This document shows positions 7,196 through 14,796 of a DNA stretch of 14,796 bases, piece by piece. This DNA comes from Campylobacterota bacterium (GTDB lineage Bacteria; Campylobacterota; Campylobacteria; Campylobacterales; Sulfurimonadaceae), in assembly GCA_013153755.1 (NCBI GenBank), contig JAADDU010000117.1, positions 1 to 14,796 of the forward strand, read 5' to 3'. Below the pieces are notes generated by a model, which did not search any database, was not told the DNA's origin, and saw nothing but the letters and a program-made list of their open reading frames with translations. Made by a program: the position numbers and the translations under genes. Position 1 is the first letter of the stretch; each line of letters begins with the position of its first letter.

Positions 7196-8191
7196 CTAAC
7201 ATATCCGTGGTAACAACTCCCCTGTCGGTATATCTAAAAACCTTTTAGTCCCATAACTACTGCAAAGTACAACTTTTCCTATGTATTCATCTGTTACTTT
7301 TGCTATGGTTGTGGCATTTTGGTTAAACCTTTTTAAGACTTCTAGTGCTTTTTGCTCATCTTCTTTTTTTATGGCCAGTACAAAAGTACCCTCATTTGCC
7401 AAAGCGGTTGCTTCAAATCCTAGCATCTCACATATTCCGTAAACTTCATCATTTACAGGGATGCTATCTTCATCTACCTCTACAGATATATCACTCTGTT
7501 TTGCCCATTCATTTAAAACAGCAGCTACTCCACCCCTTGTTGCATCTCTTAGGGCAGTTATCTTAACCTTTGCATCTATAAGCTCTTTGACTATGGGAAA
7601 TAGTGAAGCACAATCACTTTTTAACTCACTCTCAAGCTCTATTCCTTCTCTTGAAGCAAATATGGTTGCACCATGACACCCTATATCTCGACTTACAAGT
7701 ATGACATCATCTTGTGTTATGCTGTTTGAGCTTATGCCATCACAAAGCACCTCTCCAACACCTGTTGTGTTTATGATAAGCTTGTCTATAGTCCCTTTTG
7801 GCATCACTTTTGTATCGCCACTAACCACTATAGCACCATTTACTTCAAGCTCTTTTTTCATACTCTTTACAATCTTTTGCAAATCTCTTGTACTAAAACC
7901 CTCTTCTATGATAATTCCAACAGTCACATATTTTGGTTTTGCACCCATCATAGCAAGGTCGTTACAAGTTCCACATATACTAAGTTTGCCTATATCACTC
8001 CCCGGAAAAAACAGAGGACTTACCGTAAAACTGTCTGTGCTCATAGCCATATTACCACTACACTCAAAAACAGCTGCATCTTCACTTTTTTCTAAAATCT
8101 TATTTTTAAAAGCTTTGTAAAATATATCTGTTATAAGTTTATTATTTTCTTCTCCACCATTTCCCATGGCTAAGGTTATTTGTTTGTTCAT
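7196..8191 (-). CDS. hypE: Carbamoyl dehydratase HypE
   Basis: HypE converts the carbamoyl group received from HypF on its C-terminal cysteine into thiocyanate, using ATP, and passes cyanide to the HypC-HypD iron. The 331 residues fit the family. There is a glycine-rich N-terminus (GNGGEEN, 10-16), the STDSFTVSPLFFPGSDIGKL signature (51-70) followed by GTCNDLAMMGA (74-84), and VVSGDTKVMPKG in the ATP-binding region. The obligatory C-terminal PRIC (328-331) places the acceptor cysteine as the last residue. It overlaps hypD by 4 bases (ATGA), so translation is coupled. A 93-base gap containing the hipBA promoter follows its stop. Confidence 0.97.
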   Translation of the reverse strand: MNKQITLAMGNGGEENNKLITDIFYKAFKNKILEKSEDAAVFECSGNMAMSTDSFTVSPLFFPGSDIGKLSICGTCNDLAMMGAKPKYVTVGIIIEEGFSTRDLQKIVKSMKKELEVNGAIVVSGDTKVMPKGTIDKLIINTTGVGEVLCDGISSNSITQDDVILVSRDIGCHGATIFASREGIELESELKSDCASLFPIVKELIDAKVKITALRDATRGGVAAVLNEWAKQSDISVEVDEDSIPVNDEVYGICEMLGFEATALANEGTFVLAIKKEDEQKALEVLKRFNQNATTIAKVTDEYIGKVVLCSSYGTKRFLDIPTGELLPRIC

Positions 8192-9330
8192 AATAAATTC
8201 CCATACTTAAAGTAAGCCGCACAAGCTCCTTCACTGCTCACCATACAACTCCCAACAGGGCTAGAGGGTTTACATGCTGTGCCAAATATAGTACATTCTG
8301 TCGGATGAGCCATACCACGGAGTATATCTCCGCAGATGCAGAGTTTGTGGTCTTCTATCTCATGTTTTGGCAGAACATCATCATATATCACTTCAGCATC
8401 ATAAGAGGCAAACTTATCTTTTAGTTTTAGTCCGCTATCAGGTACATTTCCCAGCCCTCTCCATTTAAAAAGACTTACTTTGTCAAAGTAGTGGTTTATC
8501 AACTCTTGGGCTTTTGTGTTTCCCTCGTAAGTTACAACTCTGTTGTACTGTATTTCATTTTCACATCTACCCTCTGCAAACTGTTTGAGTATCTTATAAA
8601 CACCCTCCATCATATCAACAGGCTCAAAACCAGTCACTACTACGGGGCGTTTGTACTCTTTTGCAAACACTTCATAGATTTTAGCTCCTGCTATAACACT
8701 TACATGGCTTGGTCCCAAAAATGCATCTATGCGGTTATTGTAGCTGTCCACATGCTCATCTCTGCTATCGATTAACTCTTTCATAACCTCCGGAACTGTT
8801 ACATGGTTTATGTGGAAGTAGATATTTTTTATACCTTTTTTAACCACTGCATCTAAAAGTGCGGCAGTCATTGGGGTTGTTGTCTCAAAACCTATGGCAA
8901 AAAAGATTATCTTTTTATCTGGATTTTCATTTGCTATCTTTAAACACTCTAAGGGGGAGTAAACAAACCTTACATCAGCACCTTTTGCCCTTGCATCTTG
9001 CAAACTGCCGTTACTTCCCGGTACTTTTATCATATCACCCAAAGTTACCAAGATAACATCTTCTTGCATACTCAGTATGTAAGCATGGTCAATCCTCTCT
9101 TTTGGCATGATACATACAGGACACCCCGGTCCATGAACAAAGTGGATGTTTTTTGGCATAAGTTGAGGTAGTCCAAACTTCATGATGGTGTGGGTATGAC
9201 CTCCACAAACTTCCATGATATTTATATCTTTATCTATCTTTTTAGCTTCTGCATCTATGAGTTTTGCGTAAGCTTTTATGGTTTTTGCATCTCTAAAGTC
9301 ATCATACAGATTTTTTAGTTTTAGCTCCAT
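8188..9330 (-). CDS. hypD: Fe-S scaffold HypD for Fe(CN)2CO assembly
   Basis: With HypC, HypD holds the iron on which the two CN and one CO ligands are built. The 380-residue length is standard. Visible motifs are EVCGGHTHT (40-48, C42), HGPGCPVC (66-73, C70 and C73), FAIGFETTTPMTA (144-156), GPSHVSVIAG (206-215), and TGFEPVDMMEGV (233-244). The C-terminal 4Fe-4S region has C331, C333, C346, C353, C362 and C370. The active-site and cluster cysteines expected of the family are all present. The gene abuts hypC with no gap (TAGATG) and overlaps hypE by 4 bases, as in canonical hypCDE blocks. Confidence 0.97.
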   Translation of the reverse strand: MELKLKNLYDDFRDAKTIKAYAKLIDAEAKKIDKDINIMEVCGGHTHTIMKFGLPQLMPKNIHFVHGPGCPVCIMPKERIDHAYILSMQEDVILVTLGDMIKVPGSNGSLQDARAKGADVRFVYSPLECLKIANENPDKKIIFFAIGFETTTPMTAALLDAVVKKGIKNIYFHINHVTVPEVMKELIDSRDEHVDSYNNRIDAFLGPSHVSVIAGAKIYEVFAKEYKRPVVVTGFEPVDMMEGVYKILKQFAEGRCENEIQYNRVVTYEGNTKAQELINHYFDKVSLFKWRGLGNVPDSGLKLKDKFASYDAEVIYDDVLPKHEIEDHKLCICGDILRGMAHPTECTIFGTACKPSSPVGSCMVSSEGACAAYFKYGNLL

Positions 9331-9621
9331 CTAAGTACCTCTATTTGGACACTCATCATCTTCTAAAATTGCTCTTTGCCTATCTTCTTCATCCATTATG
9401 GCAAGTATCTCTTTATATGTTTCTATGGAAGCTAGAGCATCCTCTTCATCTATCTTATTCATAACAAAACCTATGTGAAGAAGGACATAATCGCCTATCT
9501 TAACATCATCTTCAGCCATCAAGTCAAGTGAAGCATCTCTTTTGACACCCATAGTATCAACTGTAGCTACATTCATCTCTTTATCTATCTTTACAACTTT
9601 ACTCGGTATAGAGAGGCACAT
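9331..9621 (-). CDS. hypC: Hydrogenase maturation chaperone HypC
   Basis: HypC is a small iron-carrying chaperone that shuttles Fe(CN)2CO between HypD and the hydrogenase large subunit. It starts MCLSIPSKVV, with the essential Cys2 exposed after removal of the initiator methionine. It also has the GDYVLLHIGFVMNKID segment (43-58) with the second iron-binding residue, His49. At 96 residues it is slightly longer than most HypC proteins because of an acidic tail (~76-96). Its start shares one base with the hypB stop (TAATG) and its stop abuts the hypD ATG, so it is co-translated with both. Confidence 0.97.
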   Translation of the reverse strand: MCLSIPSKVVKIDKEMNVATVDTMGVKRDASLDLMAEDDVKIGDYVLLHIGFVMNKIDEEDALASIETYKEILAIMDEEDRQRAILEDDECPNRGT

Positions 9622-10382
9622 TATCTCATCTTCCTTTTAAATTCTATCCATGAAGCTACATTTTTTATACTCTCTATATCATTTATATTTACTTCAAGTA
9701 TGTCTACATTTGGTTTTAGTTTTCTAGCTACCTCTTTTTGGGCTTCTATATCGTAATTAAAATATGGTAAAAGATCTGTTTTTGTAAAAAGTATCAAATC
9801 AGCTTGACGAAACATAACTGGATATTTTGCAATCTTATCTTCCCCTTCAGGAACTGAAACAAGCACTATATTTAAATGTGTCCCAACATCATAAGAAGCT
9901 GGACACACTAGATTACCAACATTTTCTACAAAACAAACATCAATCTTGTTTAAATCTATGTGATGAAGAGCTTTATGAACCATAAATGCATCTAAATGAC
10001 AAGCACTTCCTGTTTGAATCTGATGAGCTTCTATACCTTTTGCTTTTAATCTATCTGCATCTTTACTTGTTTCTAAATCACCTTCAATTACAGCATACTT
10101 GAAGTTTGCTACATCTGCTAAATATTCAAGTATAGTTGTTTTCCCACTTCCTGGAGAACTCATAAGATTTATGCCAAGTATATTATGTTTTTCAAGATGT
10201 TCTCTGTTGTGAGTCGCTTCATGGTCATTTTTATCAAGTATTTTTTTTATAACAGAGATGGTTTTAGCATCATTTAGTTGAGGGTTGTCATGTAGATGGG
10301 CATGAGCCTCTTGATGTTCGTTACTACTACCATGTTCATGGTGATGATGGTCTGTTATGGAGCATCCACAATCTGCACACAT
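9621..10382 (-). CDS. hypB: Nickel-binding GTPase HypB
   Basis: HypB is the GTPase that, with HypA, inserts nickel into the hydrogenase precursor. The 253 residues include an N-terminal nickel motif CADCGC (C2, C5, C7) and a histidine-rich stretch (11-31, eight His). The P-loop is SSPGSGKT (75-82), followed by EGDLETSKDADR (100-111). The dimer-interface metal site is C128-H129 with C160 in ENVGNLVCP, the same 32-residue spacing as C166/H167-C198 in E. coli HypB. FTKTD (~214-218) is a likely guanine-specificity motif. AAGGA lies 7 bases upstream of the ATG. The 98-base gap upstream carries a possible promoter and palindrome, so hypB may begin its own transcription unit. In Campylobacterota, HypA and HypB can also serve urease, but no urease gene is seen here. 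Confidence 0.97.
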   Translation of the reverse strand: MCADCGCSITDHHHHEHGSSNEHQEAHAHLHDNPQLNDAKTISVIKKILDKNDHEATHNREHLEKHNILGINLMSSPGSGKTTILEYLADVANFKYAVIEGDLETSKDADRLKAKGIEAHQIQTGSACHLDAFMVHKALHHIDLNKIDVCFVENVGNLVCPASYDVGTHLNIVLVSVPEGEDKIAKYPVMFRQADLILFTKTDLLPYFNYDIEAQKEVARKLKPNVDILEVNINDIESIKNVASWIEFKRKMR

Positions 10383-10399
10383 AGATAAATCCTTATAAA

Positions 10400-10429
10400 T
10401 GAATAATTATTCAGTTTTTAAGAATTGTA
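10400..10429 (-). promoter_or_regulatory. Candidate hypB promoter -10 with downstream 14-bp palindrome
   Basis: In the 98-base gap before hypB, the minus strand has a -10-like TACAAT (10424-10429) with no clear -35, as is common in Campylobacterota promoters. Just downstream lies a perfect palindrome, TGAATAATTATTCA (10400-10413), about where transcription would start. A protein bound there would act as a repressor. The palindrome equals the core of the E. coli ArgR box, but also looks like many AT-rich dimer sites, so the regulator is not identified. Both elements are predictions. Confidence 0.4.
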
Positions 10430-10480
10430 TCTAAAATTTGTAAAATCAATCTGAAATAAAAAAATAATTATCTTCTATAT

Positions 10481-11128
10481 TCAACTCACAATCATATTTA
10501 TACCAACCACAAGAGATATGATTCCAGCAGTTGCAAAAACTCTTCTTACATTTTGTTTTGAATTTAAAAGATTATCATTTATATACATCAAAACTACACC
10601 AAAACTTACAAATACAAGCATAACTCCAAGTGTAAAAGTAAGAACTAAACTATAATCAATACTTCCTGCTTCTATAGCTCCAAGAGTTACAAGCATCCCT
10701 CTTACGCCACCAGCACCCATCAAAAGCCCCATAGTAAAAGTTGATGTTCTATCTACTGTTTCATTATGTGTATGCTCTTTTCCAAAGTATATATGTATAT
10801 GCTCTTTACCATCATCATGTAGGTGTTTTTTAAGATGAATTTTATCACTAAAGACCATATAAAGTAAGTAGATTCCCATAGCTATAATAACACTAGAGCT
10901 TATAATATCTCCATACCCTAAAAGCTCCTCTCTTATATTAAAAACTTCTAAAACTTTTGCAAAAACAAATAAACTAAGTCCATGTCCTATAGCAAATAGT
11001 ATAGTGATTATCATCGTCTTTCTTTTATCTTTACCTATAGAAAAATCGGCAATTGCAGTTAGATGGTCAGGTCCAAAAGCGTGTAGTATTCCGTACCAAA
11101 ATATAATCATAAGTCCAAATTCATGCAT
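10481..11128 (-). CDS. NicO/NiCoT-like nickel permease with His-rich loop
   Basis: This 215-residue membrane protein has about six hydrophobic segments (~5-25, 38-60, 74-94, 130-150, 157-182 and 196-214). HAFGPDHLTAI (16-26) and FAIGHGLSLFVFA (45-57) resemble the paired His/Asp signatures of nickel/cobalt transporters of the NicO/RcnA/UreH superfamily. A histidine-rich loop (98-121, seven His) separates the third and fourth segments and probably binds metal. It lacks the signal peptide and motif expected of HupE/UreJ. Its position between hypF (abutting, TAGATG) and hypB suggests nickel supply for hydrogenase. Import rather than export is inferred from context only. Which metal it carries, and the exact subfamily, cannot be settled by eye. 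Confidence 0.75.
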   Translation of the reverse strand: MHEFGLMIIFWYGILHAFGPDHLTAIADFSIGKDKRKTMIITILFAIGHGLSLFVFAKVLEVFNIREELLGYGDIISSSVIIAMGIYLLYMVFSDKIHLKKHLHDDGKEHIHIYFGKEHTHNETVDRTSTFTMGLLMGAGGVRGMLVTLGAIEAGSIDYSLVLTFTLGVMLVFVSFGVVLMYINDNLLNSKQNVRRVFATAGIISLVVGINMIVS

Positions 11129-13279
11129 CTAAAATCCTTTTTGTAAAAAATAATATAATTGCCCCAAACTTATACCACCATCATTTATGGGCGTTTGTTG
11201 TTGATGATAGTATGTTATGTTATGCTTTTTTAGTTTTGTTATAACAAGTGTTAAAAGTGTTTTGTTTTGAAATACACCACCACTAAGTATCACATCTAAA
11301 GATTCTTTTTGTGCTATATACAATATAATTTTGACTAAAGTATTGATAAATTTACTAACTATATCTTCATCAAAAAAGTTGAATTCTATATCTATAACAC
11401 CATTTTCTATACTAAAATCAAAACTCTCTTTAGATGCGATATTATAAAAATTTTCACATAAAAGCCCAGATTCTCCCTCATAACTTTGAGTGTGGCAAAG
11501 ATTTGCTAAACTTGCAACACCATCAAAAAGTCTGCCAACTGATGTGCTTAGTGGAGTATTTAGATTTTTTATGTAACTTTGATGGAGTAGTTTTATCTCT
11601 TGTTTTGTAAAAGGTAGCTCAAACTCAAGTACTGCATCTAAATCATACTTATCAAAAAGCATACTAAGTGCTACTCTTCTAGGCTCTTTTATGGCTTTTT
11701 CACCACCAAGTAGTTTTATGGGTTTAAAGTGGTATTTTCTTTCATCTGCTACAAAAACTTCACCACCCCAAAGCACTCCATCATCTCCATAACCAGTTCC
11801 ATCAAAACTAAAGCCTAAAAAATCACCTACTAAGCCAAATTCAGCTTTTGTAGCATAGATATGTGCCAAATGGTGTTGCACTTCAAAAAGCTCTTTATTT
11901 TGTTCTTTTGCCCACTTTGTAGTTTCATAGTTTGGATGTTTATCGTGTATGATTATATCTGGCTCAAAATCATAAAATTTTTTAAAAGTTTGTATAGTTC
12001 TTTTAAAAAACTCTATATTTGCAATGGAATTTAAATCCCCTATATATGGAGATATGATTAGGTTATCTTCATACCCTAAAACGATGTTATTTTTTTGATT
12101 TGCACCAATAGCTAAAACCTTTTTATCTAGCTTATATGGTAATTTTATACTCTTTGGAGCATACCCTCTAGCTAGTCTTAAAGTTTGAATCTTATTATCT
12201 ACAACTTGTACCAAAGAATCATCTATCGCATTTATTATATCTCTATCAAAATCAAGTACTGCATCTATAAATGGTAATTTTTCTTTTAATGTTTGTGCAT
12301 CTATGATGATTGGTTCATCTCCAAGATTTGCACTTGTTGCTATGATGGGATTTTTTAGATACATAAAAAGTAGATGTTGGAGTGGTGTATATGGTAAAAA
12401 ACAACCTATCTTGTCTATATTTGGTGCAACACCATCCAATAACAAAGTTTTTAACTTTTTTAAAACAACGATAGGGGTCTCTTTTGAGGTTAATATTTCT
12501 TGCTCTTTTTTACTAACTTTGGCAAATCGTTTTATCTCTTTCATATCTTTACACATAATCGCAAAAGGTTTTGTAGGTCTGTTTTTATATACTCTTAACT
12601 TTTTTATAACCTCTAAGTTTGTTGCATCACAAACTATATGAAAGCCACCTATCCCTTTTATGGCTACTATCTTCGCATCTTGAATCTTTTTTGCAATGTT
12701 TTCTATAGTTATATTTAACTTTGGTCCACAATCATAACATGAGATAGGTTGAGCATGGTATCTTCTGCTAAGAGGGTTAGAGTATTCATCTTCACAAGAA
12801 GAACACATTTTAAACTTTTGCATGGAAGTGTTTACTCTATCATAAGGAACAGTTTGAATTATGCTATATCTTGGACCACAATTAGTACATGTGGTTGCAA
12901 AATAGTTATAGTATCTACTTGAAGGGAAGGAAGTATCTTCTATACATTTTTCACAAACAGCAACATCTGGTAAAACCATTGCTTGTTTTGAGGCATTAAT
13001 CATTGTGCTTTGAATTATCTCAAACTGTTCCCTATAAAGAGGTTCTAACTCTTTAGTAGTTATCTTTTGTATAGATGCCAATTCTGGTAAATTTTGTGCA
13101 TCTAACTCATTTTCAAATCTTTTTATATCTTCTATATCTCCTTGTATATCTATCTTAACACCATCTTGTGTGTTTTTCACAAAACCTTTTAATTTTAATC
13201 TAGTTGCTACCCTATATATGTGTGGTCTAAAACCAACACCTTGAACAAGTCCATATATAGAGTATATTTTTCTAGTCAT
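11129..13279 (-). CDS. hypF: Carbamoyltransferase HypF
   Basis: HypF turns carbamoyl phosphate and ATP into carbamoyl-AMP and transfers the carbamoyl group to HypE, the first step of cyanide synthesis. All four parts are present in 716 residues. The acylphosphatase domain has GLVQGVGFRPHIYR (10-23). The double zinc finger has C109/C112/C131/C134 and C159/C162/C181/C184. The YrdC-like domain has GIGGFHIVCDATN (209-221), PTKPFAIM (235-242) and TSANLGDEP (315-323). The Kae1-like domain has VQHHLAHIYA (467-476), DGTGYGDDG (493-501), LSGGVFQN (665-672) and NDGGISLGQ (699-707). The size is at the short end of the family but no motif is lost. It overlaps the upstream HypF-like gene by 8 bases. Confidence 0.97.
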   Translation of the reverse strand: MTRKIYSIYGLVQGVGFRPHIYRVATRLKLKGFVKNTQDGVKIDIQGDIEDIKRFENELDAQNLPELASIQKITTKELEPLYREQFEIIQSTMINASKQAMVLPDVAVCEKCIEDTSFPSSRYYNYFATTCTNCGPRYSIIQTVPYDRVNTSMQKFKMCSSCEDEYSNPLSRRYHAQPISCYDCGPKLNITIENIAKKIQDAKIVAIKGIGGFHIVCDATNLEVIKKLRVYKNRPTKPFAIMCKDMKEIKRFAKVSKKEQEILTSKETPIVVLKKLKTLLLDGVAPNIDKIGCFLPYTPLQHLLFMYLKNPIIATSANLGDEPIIIDAQTLKEKLPFIDAVLDFDRDIINAIDDSLVQVVDNKIQTLRLARGYAPKSIKLPYKLDKKVLAIGANQKNNIVLGYEDNLIISPYIGDLNSIANIEFFKRTIQTFKKFYDFEPDIIIHDKHPNYETTKWAKEQNKELFEVQHHLAHIYATKAEFGLVGDFLGFSFDGTGYGDDGVLWGGEVFVADERKYHFKPIKLLGGEKAIKEPRRVALSMLFDKYDLDAVLEFELPFTKQEIKLLHQSYIKNLNTPLSTSVGRLFDGVASLANLCHTQSYEGESGLLCENFYNIASKESFDFSIENGVIDIEFNFFDEDIVSKFINTLVKIILYIAQKESLDVILSGGVFQNKTLLTLVITKLKKHNITYYHQQQTPINDGGISLGQLYYFLQKGF

Positions 13280-14681
13280 CTAATGCTATAGCCTTTGCAA
13301 AATATGGGTTTGAATATTGAAGTTTGGTAAGTATCCTACTATAAAGTACCGAGTTTTCAAACATACTACCCATCATTATAAAATTATGGCATTTATGTTT
13401 TGTTTTTAACTGATTTAATACTGAGACTATCATATCTCCAAATGCTTCAAAGATAGAATAAGCCAAATAATGTTGCTCAACTCCAGCCAATTTAAAACTC
13501 ATAATTGAACCCATAAAAGATTCATAATCAAACCCCTCTTCTTTGAAAAAAGTATCTACTTTAAGACCACCATTACCTCTAAACTCAAGAGATTTATCAC
13601 TTAAAGCTTCAAATGATTTTTTATCTAGTTCTAAAATACAACAAATACTCTCAAATAAATCATAATCACTATGCTCATCCAACTCTTGCATAATAGCTGG
13701 ATAATTTTTTGTAAAATTGTTTATAAGTTTTGACTGAGTATCATTTTCTTGCATATTTTTTAGCATATTTTTAAGGTCAAATTGTTGAAATTTTAAAGCA
13801 TAATCTGTTTTATCTGCACTTGTATATAAAAAGGAGATTCCATGTTTTAAGCTCATATTTACAGCTAGTGCATCTAACTCAAATTCAGCTTCTTTAGCAA
13901 TAGATTCAAACCTATTTAAAACTCCATCTTCTAAACTTCCAGTAATCTCTTTTGCAACTCTTGAAGCTCTTATGATAGTTGTGTTTTTTTGAACTTTTAT
14001 AACATCTAAATCATAATTATTTTGAAAAAATAGGTATGGTATCTCACTATCTTTTGCATTTAATGCTGCTAATGTACTTCTAACATTATATGGAGCTTTT
14101 ACACATATATAATTTTGCCCCGTTATAGCTTTTAACTCTTCATCTTTAATGGTAACTTTTATAGTTGGTTTTTCTATACTAAAGAGTATCTCTTTTTCTT
14201 CTAAAGTTAAAATAAATAGCTCATCAACTTTAGATGCATCTGCTAAAAGAACTACACACCCTAATGTATAGTGTGGTGTAAAAAAAGTTATGTCATTAAA
14301 ATATTTAGCTTCATTTGCATAATGAGTACATCTAATATCATCATTTAAATAATCTTCACTTGCAGGGTCTCTTAACATCTCTAAACATTTAGGGCATAAA
14401 CCTATGTTGTATGTATCTGATTTAAAATCACTCTTTTTTATTTGTATATCTTCTTGTGTTGTTTTTATATCTCTTAAAAACATAGAATGTGGAAGATATT
14501 TATCTGCCAAAGCACTAAATTTTTCAAGTTTTTGACCATCTTTATCATCAAGAAGGAGTGTTATATGTGTATCATTTTGCTCCACACTACCATCTATCTC
14601 ACTCTCATTTATTATATTTTGTAAAAATCCTGCAAAATATCTATTTTTACTATGAAACTCTATAACTTGCTTGATTGCCAT
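13272..14681 (-). CDS. HypF-like paralogue, probable HydE-type hydrogenase maturation protein
   Basis: This 469-residue soluble protein keeps scattered HypF features. LCPKCLEMLRDPASEDY (95-111) matches the first HypF zinc-finger arm (C96, C99), with C118 as a possible further ligand. A late NFIMMGSMFENSVLYSRI (433-450) mirrors the LSGGVFQN...L segment of the Kae1-like domain. The HHLAH metal motif, the DGTGYGDDG loop, the acylphosphatase arginine motif and the second zinc finger are missing, so carbamoyltransferase activity is unlikely. Helicobacter and Wolinella carry a gene of unknown mechanism, hydE, after the hydrogenase structural genes and hydD. H. pylori hydE mutants are reported to lack hydrogenase activity. 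I infer this is its homologue from the resemblance and position. It overlaps hypF by 8 bases; AAAAGGA lies ~10 bases before its ATG. Confidence 0.65.
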   Translation of the reverse strand: MAIKQVIEFHSKNRYFAGFLQNIINESEIDGSVEQNDTHITLLLDDKDGQKLEKFSALADKYLPHSMFLRDIKTTQEDIQIKKSDFKSDTYNIGLCPKCLEMLRDPASEDYLNDDIRCTHYANEAKYFNDITFFTPHYTLGCVVLLADASKVDELFILTLEEKEILFSIEKPTIKVTIKDEELKAITGQNYICVKAPYNVRSTLAALNAKDSEIPYLFFQNNYDLDVIKVQKNTTIIRASRVAKEITGSLEDGVLNRFESIAKEAEFELDALAVNMSLKHGISFLYTSADKTDYALKFQQFDLKNMLKNMQENDTQSKLINNFTKNYPAIMQELDEHSDYDLFESICCILELDKKSFEALSDKSLEFRGNGGLKVDTFFKEEGFDYESFMGSIMSFKLAGVEQHYLAYSIFEAFGDMIVSVLNQLKTKHKCHNFIMMGSMFENSVLYSRILTKLQYSNPYFAKAIALDD

Positions 14682-14688
14682 TACTTTT

Positions 14689-14796
14689 TTATCCTTTTAA
14701 ATGTTGTAAATCTCTTTGAGCAGTTGGATATGCATAACCTCTTATAATCTCTTCTAATGTTACTTCTATATCATTTTTTGTATATGTTATGCCCAT
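14689..14796 (-). CDS. C-terminal tail of an unidentified protein (possibly HydD protease)
   Basis: The last 35 codons of a minus-strand gene are visible, ending in TAA at 14689-14691, 7 bases before the HydE-like start. The visible residues include NDIEVTLEEIIRGYAYP and end LQHLKG. The ATG at the window edge (14794-14796) is probably internal. The tail has no diagnostic motif. Position just ahead of a HydE-like gene would suit the hydrogenase maturation endopeptidase HydD, whose C-terminus is variable, but this rests on gene order alone. Confidence 0.5.
   Translation of the reverse strand: MGITYTKNDIEVTLEEIIRGYAYPTAQRDLQHLKG

Noticed and set aside
7345..8120. Several plus-strand open frames opposite hypE and hypD (also opposite hypX, hipA and hypF)
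   Set aside because: They lie entirely antisense to well-supported genes, have low-complexity or signal-less translations and no recognisable domain.
10400..10413. NikR (nickel regulator) operator before hypB
   Set aside because: The palindrome is a compact 14-mer without the long-spaced half-sites known for NikR.
6820..13284. Identical 11-mer TTAGATGACTA at both the hipB/hipA and HydE-like/hypF junctions
   Set aside because: Each is an 8-base start/stop overlap where the upstream protein ends in Asp-Asp and the next begins Met-Thr; no further similarity flanks it, so coincidence is the simplest view.

Overview
The window is AT-rich and tightly packed. Its gene families (HypF and a HypF-like HydE paralogue, SiaB-type kinase, FRxFF-type histidine kinase) and its A/T-ending codons point to a Campylobacterota (epsilonproteobacterial) genome, most like the Sulfurimonas/Arcobacter-type sulfur- or hydrogen-oxidising lineages. 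This is an inference from protein style; no 16S or other marker is present.

The left part (1-3450, + strand) is a signalling operon. It holds the 3' end of a sensor histidine kinase (left edge cut), a SiaB-family serine kinase (anti-anti-sigma type partner switching), and a 790-residue membrane protein with two tandem periplasmic solute-binding domains, one membrane helix, a coiled coil and a cytoplasmic SpoIIE/PP2C phosphatase. Kinase and phosphatase genes overlap by 16 bases. They look like the two opposing enzymes of a SiaA/SiaB switch driven by a periplasmic ligand; the SiaC-like substrate is not in the window.

The right part (3654-14796, - strand) is a [NiFe]-hydrogenase maturation cluster. 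In transcription order it has the tail of an unidentified protein (perhaps the HydD protease), a degenerate HypF paralogue (HydE-like), hypF, a nickel permease-like gene, hypB, hypC, hypD, hypE, then hipB-hipA (toxin-antitoxin), hypX and hypA. HypF, HypE, HypC and HypD make and carry the Fe(CN)2CO unit. HypX is the predicted CO source when oxygen is present. HypA, HypB and the permease supply nickel. Most junctions abut or overlap by 1-8 bases, so the cluster is largely translationally coupled.

Two things break the pattern. A complete hipBA module sits between hypE and hypX, with its own near-consensus promoter whose 17-base spacer lies inside a perfect 20-base palindrome, the likely HipB operator. 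The 203-base gap between the two converging operons holds the frameshifted remains of another XRE/HipB-like regulator. A second gap, before hypB, has a candidate promoter followed by a perfect 14-base palindrome. There is no gene-free stretch longer than 300 bases, and I see no tRNA, rRNA, CRISPR array or insertion sequence.
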